Below, piece by piece: positions 58,009 through 64,000 of a stretch of DNA of 64,000 nt. The stretch's first letter is position 1, and the number at the start of each line of letters is the position of its first letter. Source of the stretch: Ailanthus altissimus (lineage: Eukaryota > Streptophyta > Magnoliopsida > Sapindales > Simaroubaceae); contig OX327684.1 in the NCBI GenBank assembly GCA_946807835.1, forward strand, positions 30,564,501 to 30,628,500, in the 5' to 3' direction. The translations under genes were made by a program, and so were the position numbers. The notes beneath the pieces are model-generated. The model was not told the origin of the DNA. It searched no databases and worked only from the letters and a program-made list of their open reading frames with translations.

Positions 58009-59300
58009 TCTATGCCTTCTCGTGGTCTAGATGGTTCTAGATCATTACTATAATTACTAGGTAGGCCATCTTCTTTGAGGGGGCAAAACTTTGGGGAATT
58101 CTTAGATGCAAGGTAGCATACCCTCTAGTCATATCTGCATTGTTTCGAAAGATGCATGGCGCATATATTCTAACGTGAATCTATATCAGGATAAGTTCTC
58201 ATTGTGGTACAGCAGAAAGATGTTATTATGGTGGATATATGTGCATGGAGTAGATCCTTGATGGTTGTTTGGTTCAAAGCTGATACATCTTCTCTTGCGT
58301 GCAGGTATTGATATAGATTAGTGAGTTCTTGTTTCCTGCATTTGGCCATATAAGCCACAATCCCAGGATGAAGAATCAGAGTGGGGTTGAAAATTTTTTT
58401 GTTGTATGTTGACAGAAATGAGCAGTTATAACATTCTTTAGTCTTACTGCAAAATGACAATGGTATATTGTCCATAGTTTATGTATTTGAATTTCTCTTG
58501 TTTTGGTTATGTTCTCAGCTCGCTGGGAAAAAGTGTTATAAGTAGGGCTGATTGAATTCCATTCCATAATTTCTGTTATACTCTTCTGAACACTAGTATA
58601 TGGATTGGACAATTTGCTAATTGAAAATTCACATAGGGAAAGGGTGAAATCATTCCCATTATATTATATTTACAAATCCGTTCCATAACTTCCGTCTGAT
58701 AATATCTTTCTTATTCCAATTCGTTGCTTGGAATGTGACTGTCCGTTGAAACTAGTGGCTCATAAATTTTCAATTCTTACTCCTTTCTGGTGATGTGAAT
58801 GAATTAAGCTAATCCTTTCTATCACCTGAGCGAGGCAAATGGTGCCTGTTTCCATGGTTTGGCACTTCCATCCCCTCGTCCATAAAATGCTTGCTGAATC
58901 GTTTGTCATCCTAACTTTTGCAAGACGTCCTATCTTTTATGGTATTAGAACACTAATATCTTGTTTGTTTCAACGGAATGCAATTTCTAGCTGTCGCCAA
59001 AGGGTGAATTTGAATTCCTTAATCATGGAACTGGAAGAGGATAATCATTTCTTGTGATTAGCACGACAGACTACTTTGAAAAAAAGAATTGTGAAGGAAA
59101 CTTAGTAAACATGCTAATATTAACAGAGTAACAAAAACAAAACAGTTCTTAAAAAAAAAAAAAAAACTCTGTATATTGTTTATTGGTAAAAATTGTAAAC
59201 AGTTCAGAACTCAACGAAAGCCTCCGTATCTACAGAATGCCGCATTTAGAAGGAAGAATCGAGAAAAGTGAAAGCAGAATGAGCAATGTATAATAAATAG
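58009..59300. other. CTP synthase 3' UTR, spacer and DUF761 3' UTR
   Basis: No coding region supported. Short frames on both strands (58170-58612 minus, 58839-59057 plus) show no family resemblance. An A17-type homopolymer lies at about 59149-59166. Confidence 0.5.
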
Positions 59301-59301
59301 A

Positions 59302-59862
59302 TCAGCTTGAGCTATTACATAGCCTCTCATTGTACTCCAAATATGAAATCTGCCTTTGCATCCTCATTTGCTGATAGAACTTTGCTATGAACTCCTCAGC
59401 CCTCAAGTCAATCCCTTCTTCCTCTATCGGAATTTTCTGTTCACTACTCTCACATCCATTCTCTTCTTCTTCTTCTTCTTTGGCATCTTTCAAGAAACTC
59501 TTCCTCCCAGAATTATAGCCATAAACTCCATCATCATAATCATAATCATAATCACCAACATCATCGTCAAAATCATAATCAAAATCAACCTGCGGGGTTA
59601 TGCAAGGGATCAGGTATCGCATGGAGGCTGGACGGTGCATTTTCACATGGAAAATGGGTGTCTTGTCAAAGGAAAGCTCCCGCTCTCCATAATGTAATTG
59701 ATCCCGTGGAGTTGCATGGCCTAAACTTTTGATGAATTTAGGCACAAGACGTAGTTCCATCATCAAACGTCTCTTAAACACCCCGCCTTTTCTTGCCCAC
59801 AACAATGCTAGACGCAGCAAGTTCCACGCTCTGCGAGTAACGTTACTGTTTTTTTTGGGCAT
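59302..59862 (-). CDS. DUF761 (cotton fibre protein-like) protein, 186 aa
   Basis: Single exon, ATG at 59862. The N-terminus is basic and helical: RRAWNLLRLALLWARKGGVFKRRLM (residues 10-34), a feature of this plant family. The middle is acidic and Tyr/Asp-rich, with YDFDDDVGDYDYDYDDGVYG from a GAT/TAT-rich repeat (plus strand 59530-59580), then a Glu run. The C-terminus is the DUF761 motif GIDLRAEEFIAKFYQQMRMQ followed by RQISYLEYNERL (about 149-181). The function of the family is unknown; members are small, stress- or tissue-regulated plant proteins. A (GAA)n tract codes the Glu run and could be length-variable. Confidence 0.93.
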   Translation of the reverse strand: MPKKNSNVTRRAWNLLRLALLWARKGGVFKRRLMMELRLVPKFIKSLGHATPRDQLHYGERELSFDKTPIFHVKMHRPASMRYLIPCITPQVDFDYDFDDDVGDYDYDYDDGVYGYNSGRKSFLKDAKEEEEEENGCESSEQKIPIEEEGIDLRAEEFIAKFYQQMRMQRQISYLEYNERLCNSSS

Positions 59863-59967
59863 TTCGGCTTCTAGCAGAGAAATATACAGAGGTTTGCAGA
59901 AAGTTTGTTTATAGCAGAAGCTTGAACTAATTAAAGAATAAAGAGAAAAGCATGAGTATGTTGTGTT

Positions 59968-59977
59968 CTATATATAG
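59968..59977 (-). promoter_or_regulatory. TATA box of the DUF761 gene
   Basis: CTATATATAG about 105 bp before the DUF761 start codon, the right distance for a plant TATA box with a 70-80 base leader. The motif is palindromic, so orientation comes from the gene. Confidence 0.6.
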
Positions 59978-59989
59978 AGAAAAAAGAAT

Positions 59990-62560
59990 GAGCGAAATTT
60001 GAAGGTGGATTTTGAAAGAAATTCGAGTGGTGAGAAGTTCTTAGTGTTTAGAAATTCAGGTGCTTAGGGAAGAAGGAGATAGTAGAGCTTATTTATACGA
60101 GTAAGAATAAATTGATACGCGGAGAGAGAGAGGCGTTTGAAAATGTGAATTGTGGTCGGTGTAGCCTCGTGGCTAACACGGCCTTACGCGGAAAATCATC
60201 CGTTTTACTTCCAAATCTACCCCTCACTTGTTAGATTTTATTAGTTGTTTCTCTGTAGCAGCACCAACTCCAACATAATAACATGTTTTGCTTCTTAATT
60301 ACTTGGTATCAACTAACTGAGAAAATAAAAGGATATGTATGTCCGTTAAGGCTTAATTTCATTCAGAAAATTGCATCTCTCTTTTTGTTATGACGTGAAT
60401 TCTTTTAATTAACCAAACTCAATCGATCAAGTTAAATTCTCTTCCAAATCTCTCAAAGATTTCTTTTTTATTTTTATTTTTTATTAATCCAAGGATATAT
60501 ATATATATATATAAATTAGAGAATTTTTCATTAACCTTTTTTGTTGTTACTTGCAAGAAAAAGCAATCAGGAGATGGCGTGTAAAATTAGATCAAGAATG
60601 TTTTGTTAATTTGAAATTTTTGCAAATTTAACACTGGTTAGAATGTATAATATTAGCCGTTTCCAAGGGTTATTTTGGTCATATGAAAAATGTGTGACAA
60701 AAGCAAAACAATGGTCTGGCCCCACCTACATAAAAACATCACACTTTTGGTTGGGTTTTTGTCTTTCTAATTAAGAAAGATATTTTTTTTATATCCCTTG
60801 AGAACATGTTCAAGACTTTACACACAAAATAAAAATAAAATAAAAACTTTGCACAAGTAAACGTTTGCTTGTTAGTTTTGTAGTTGATTCATTCAACTTC
60901 TAAAAAGAGCAAACAGAATCCTAAGCTCAGAAAGAGGGAGAGATGTTTCTTTGTTGATCCTTCGAATGGAACTTACAGTTGTGTCTTTGATTGCTTGATC
61001 AGTATCAACTAAACCGTGTCTAGGAACTGTACTAATCATTGATTTATTTGATATCTCTATTTTTTTAATTTTCATTCACAATGCGAGAATCTTCTCATGG
61101 AGTACTTAATTATAATATTGAATAGTATTTTTCCAGTCAAAAGAAATTAAAAAAATGATTCGGTAAAACGACTTAAAAGCTTTTACAATGTCAGGTCAAT
61201 GAACTAATGGAGAAACGCAGAGGGAAGCCCTATACTCAGATCCACGATTCTTGGTTTTAGATTTGAACATTGAGTGCTACCAGCTGGTTCGAGTCCGGCG
61301 AGCTTTACGATCCATCTCTATAAAATTATGTGAGTAATTAATGGTCTAATATTCTATCAAATAAAGATAAGATATTATATATGATTCAGTCTATGCAATG
61401 CATGCTAATATTTACACCGTTCCCACGCATTTTTTAAGCGCAAAGTTTATGAAAGTACAAAAAGGGTATATAAATCTATAATCTACAATCAAATTTTGTC
61501 TTGTTCCTGAGAAACTGTGGGAAAATTGGTGCTGCAAAGTTTGCAGATGCATGGTAAACGGCAGTTTCTTTGCAAAACCAAAATGTGCAGCCACAGTAAC
61601 AGTGTTTCGCAAGCTAAGAGCTATGCTACATCTATCACACAATCAGACAGTTGGAGTGAACTGGCTTTACCAGCTAATTGCGAATTTTTTTCATTTTGTT
61701 GTGGGTCCTAATTGATAGCTAAACTTCACCAAAATAGGGTAACTTGTAAAATTTCGGTGCCACCTGTCTCATATATTATGGCGTGCACACTACAACTTGT
61801 CACTTTAATAAGTTTAATTCATGCCCATAAGTGTGTTGATTTGAAGAAATTTCAAAATATTCAAACTTCTTTATTTGTTTCTTTGTGGGTAAATGAATTG
61901 CTGCGATGAAGTATCTCCGGAAAAAAGTTAAAAAGGAAAAGAAAACAATTGAAGCAGTCAGCTGCTTTCTTTTCTCAAACAAGTGCAATGACAGGACATT
62001 GTTTTCAACATAATTGCAACCAACAACTGTTCATTTGATTAAGTTGTAATTAGCATAAAGGACAAAGAAATGACAGGAAAAAACAACGAATGTTTCATAA
62101 ACGGCCAAATTATTGATGGGAGATATAACTTATTTTAATTGTTTTTATATTAACTTTTAGCTTCAAGAATTTCCTACCAAGGTTCTCAGATGGTTCGAAA
62201 GAAAATATACAACATTTTTAATAAATATTACACGCATACAATTTTGAGCCTTCCATAAATTTTCCATTGAATTTGAATACTTAGAGAGAGAGAGAGAGAG
62301 AGAATAATGAAAATCAAAGTAATGACTTCTCTCCTCATGGGAGCGCGCGAAGTTACAGGTCCAAATTCCACTGGGTGAATGAGCATTTGTCAAACAAATT
62401 AAAGAATTTCTATCATTATCATATAAAATGTGGAGGTTAGGATGATACAATTCTTAAGAAATTAAGATCCTCAACTTATTAAAATAAATATAGTTGTAAT
62501 GTTTGTAGTAAATTACTATATACATAGTTGCAGAACATTCTTTTGAATGAATATTTTTTT
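59990..62560. other. intergenic region upstream of DUF761, no gene recognised
   Basis: Non-coding, AT-rich. (AT)n lies at 60497-60513 and (GA)n at 62283-62303. Short frames on both strands have no recognisable domain. A tRNA T-arm-like string at 61283-61299 lacks a matching acceptor stem. Confidence 0.45.
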
Positions 62561-63552
62561 AATTAAAATTTAAAAATTTAAAATTAAAGTTAAGTTTGAT
62601 TTTGAGTTAAAAATTAACGAAGAATCAACATGAAGATAAATATACATTGAACGTACGAGGTCGAAAACAAAAATCGAAAGCAAGAAAGAGAGCACAAAAG
62701 GAGCAAAAAGACTGTACAAAATGTGGCCTCTGGCGTCTAGGTACCAAGATGTGGTGCCTAGGTGCCAACTTACGAGGTCTTTGGGATTTATGTATAATTG
62801 CATCTTAAAATTAGTCTTCGAACTCCTACAATGTATAGACTTTTATTCCAATTAAAAATAGAGTTTTTAAGGACTTTTTTTTTAAAACTTTAATATCATT
62901 AATAGAAAAACTAAGATATTATAGAGTCTACTACTATATCAATAGAGAATTACAAAGATAACACAATTTATACATACTGATGAATGTCCAAACCTAAATG
63001 TCTTCCAAAGAAGAGAATTAAACTAAACCCCGACATTGGAGCCAAGCCCTAGAAGGGCATATTGATCCTCCTAATGAGGAACCTAACACCCTTATAGTAA
63101 GGGGATCGATTACCTTCTTGATGAGGGACCAACTACCCTTATAACAAATGACAAAAATCTCTCATGTAGTAGGGATTTAACCTCACAAGAAGGATATCAT
63201 CCATATGTAGGAGGATTATTACACAAAATTCCATCACATAAGAGAAAAAAGTACATAATACCTCTACACTTAACTACAATCATCGTTCGCACCAAAATAC
63301 TATTCAACTAATACCATCCAATACATAACCACAAAAGTTAAATCAAAGACAAGAGCCGGCGACGAAGCTTGCAGTGATTGAAAACAGTAGATAATAGCTA
63401 GATCTAAATGTGGTAGGGCAAGACAACAAATAACGGCATCTTGTTGGAATCCAGCAGCGCCTCAAAGATGTAAATATAAAAGAAAATAGTGAGCTAGGTA
63501 GTGTTAAAGGATATTAAGCTTAGCATTAACCTCTCTTAACGATTAACCTTTG
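62561..63552. other. non-coding interior next to the right-edge LTR
   Basis: If the LTR call at 63569 is right, this is where gag of a minus-strand copia should lie, but no gag motif is visible; the element may be non-autonomous or truncated. A diverged duplication lies at 63073-63145 (AATGAGGAACCTAACACCCTTA and GATGAGGGACCAACTACCCTTA, period 47 bp). A GAAAACAGTAG word, like those in the leaders of the other LTR elements here, lies at about 63382. Confidence 0.35.
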
Positions 63553-64000
63553 CCCTAATACCCAATTGTTACGAAAGCATTCAATCATAACAAAAAACAA
63601 GAGCAAGAATAAGAACAAGATCACAAGAAAATACATAATTAATTATGTGTTTGGCATAATGCCTACATCCACGATGGATTAAAGGATTTAGCTGCTCTTA
63701 TTAAAGTTCATATAAAAACTATAGATCACTGTGATCTTTCTCAAGAGATTATTGTTTGTGTATTTTCTAAAGTACAAGTATACGCTATCGTAAACAAGTA
63801 ATAAAGGAACTCTTAAAATTAGATATCAAACCCACATGAATACTTTTTATTCTCAATCAAGTACTAAAATTATATCTTTTTAGTAATTATCTAGAAAATT
63901 AAATCTCAAGATTGCAAAATAATTCAATAACTAATTTAGAATGCGGAAAGAAATAATACAACTTAAATAACCTAAGAAGATAGTAATATAGAGAAAGTCT
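63553..64000 (-). mobile_element. copia-type LTR with PBS, running off the right edge
   Basis: GCCCTAATACCCAAT (63553-63567) reads on the minus strand as a degenerate TGGTATCAGAGC-like primer site. The following sequence starts TGTTACGAAAGC and contains TGCCTACATCCACGATGG (63661-63678), the complement of the CCATCGTGGATGTAGGCA signature in the R/U5 region of many copia LTRs. The other end of the LTR is outside the window. Confidence 0.6.

Noticed and set aside
59356..59697. Plus-strand 113-codon frame with poly-Ile/Phe stretches
   Set aside because: It is the antisense shadow of the DUF761 gene; the repeats come from the complementary Asp/Tyr and Glu codons.
61283..61299. GCTGG TTCGAGT CCGGC, a perfect tRNA T-arm-like hairpin
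   Set aside because: The upstream 60 bases do not supply a pairing acceptor stem or recognisable D and anticodon arms; most likely chance or a remnant of a tRNA-related sequence.

Overview
This is a nuclear genomic window from a eudicot plant. The evidence is intron-rich genes with short exons and GT-AG introns, very AT-rich intergenic DNA, a plastid-targeted purine enzyme, a nuclear gene for mitochondrial ribosomal protein S14, and plant-only protein families (DUF1645, DUF761). I cannot name the species from the sequence alone; a woody rosid would fit, but that is a guess.

Layout. Positions 1-17600 are almost entirely repeats: a MITE-like element near 0.6-0.8 kb, two GC-rich islands at 1.5-3.5 kb, a degenerate tandem array at about 5.3-6.5 kb, and one ancient minus-strand Ty1/copia element (RE1-like) whose gag, protease, integrase and reverse transcriptase fragments lie in order from 15.9 kb down to 7.2 kb. 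Later insertions have split it: a three-LTR non-autonomous element, a 0.66-kb insertion, a tandem pair of other copia LTRs and a LINE 3' end. Positions 17.9-30.3 kb are genic: a PDIL2-1 type protein disulfide isomerase (+), an uncharacterised serine-rich plant protein (-) and a single-exon DUF1645 protein (-). Positions 30.5-42 kb are again repeats: inverted repeats near 31 kb, a possible old LTR element bounded by related sequences at 33.1 and 41.0 kb with a gypsy-type gag-like remnant, and inside it a segment bounded by inverted arms (36.2/40.7 kb) with several short tandem repeats. Positions 42.2-59.9 kb are gene-dense: chloroplast AIR synthase PUR5 (+), mitochondrial RPS14 (+), a gene with an eIF4B-like motif (-), a 22-exon CTP synthase (+) whose last intron holds a 1.8-kb LTR element, and a DUF761 gene (-). 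Positions 60-64 kb are intergenic and end inside a copia LTR.

Functional themes. PUR5 and CTP synthase are both housekeeping nucleotide-biosynthesis enzymes (purine and pyrimidine), lying 5 kb apart, probably by chance. RPS14 is a former mitochondrial gene; here its targeting presequence is on a separate upstream exon and its promoter carries three site II (TGGGCY) motifs. All exon joins given were checked by hand for GT-AG borders and, where lengths are given, for an open frame: PDI 358 aa, PUR5 397 aa, RPS14 126 aa, eIF4B-motif protein 368 aa, CTP synthase 561 aa, serine-rich protein 258 aa.

The most interesting material is (i) two non-autonomous LTR elements of the same unusual plan (about 245-bp LTRs, initiator-Met PBS, GTGAACAGT-type leader motifs, a minisatellite next to the polypurine tract, no coding capacity), (ii) the layered insertions in the ancient copia, resolvable by target-site duplications, and (iii) the nuclear RPS14 structure. 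I saw no clearly new multi-gene system.
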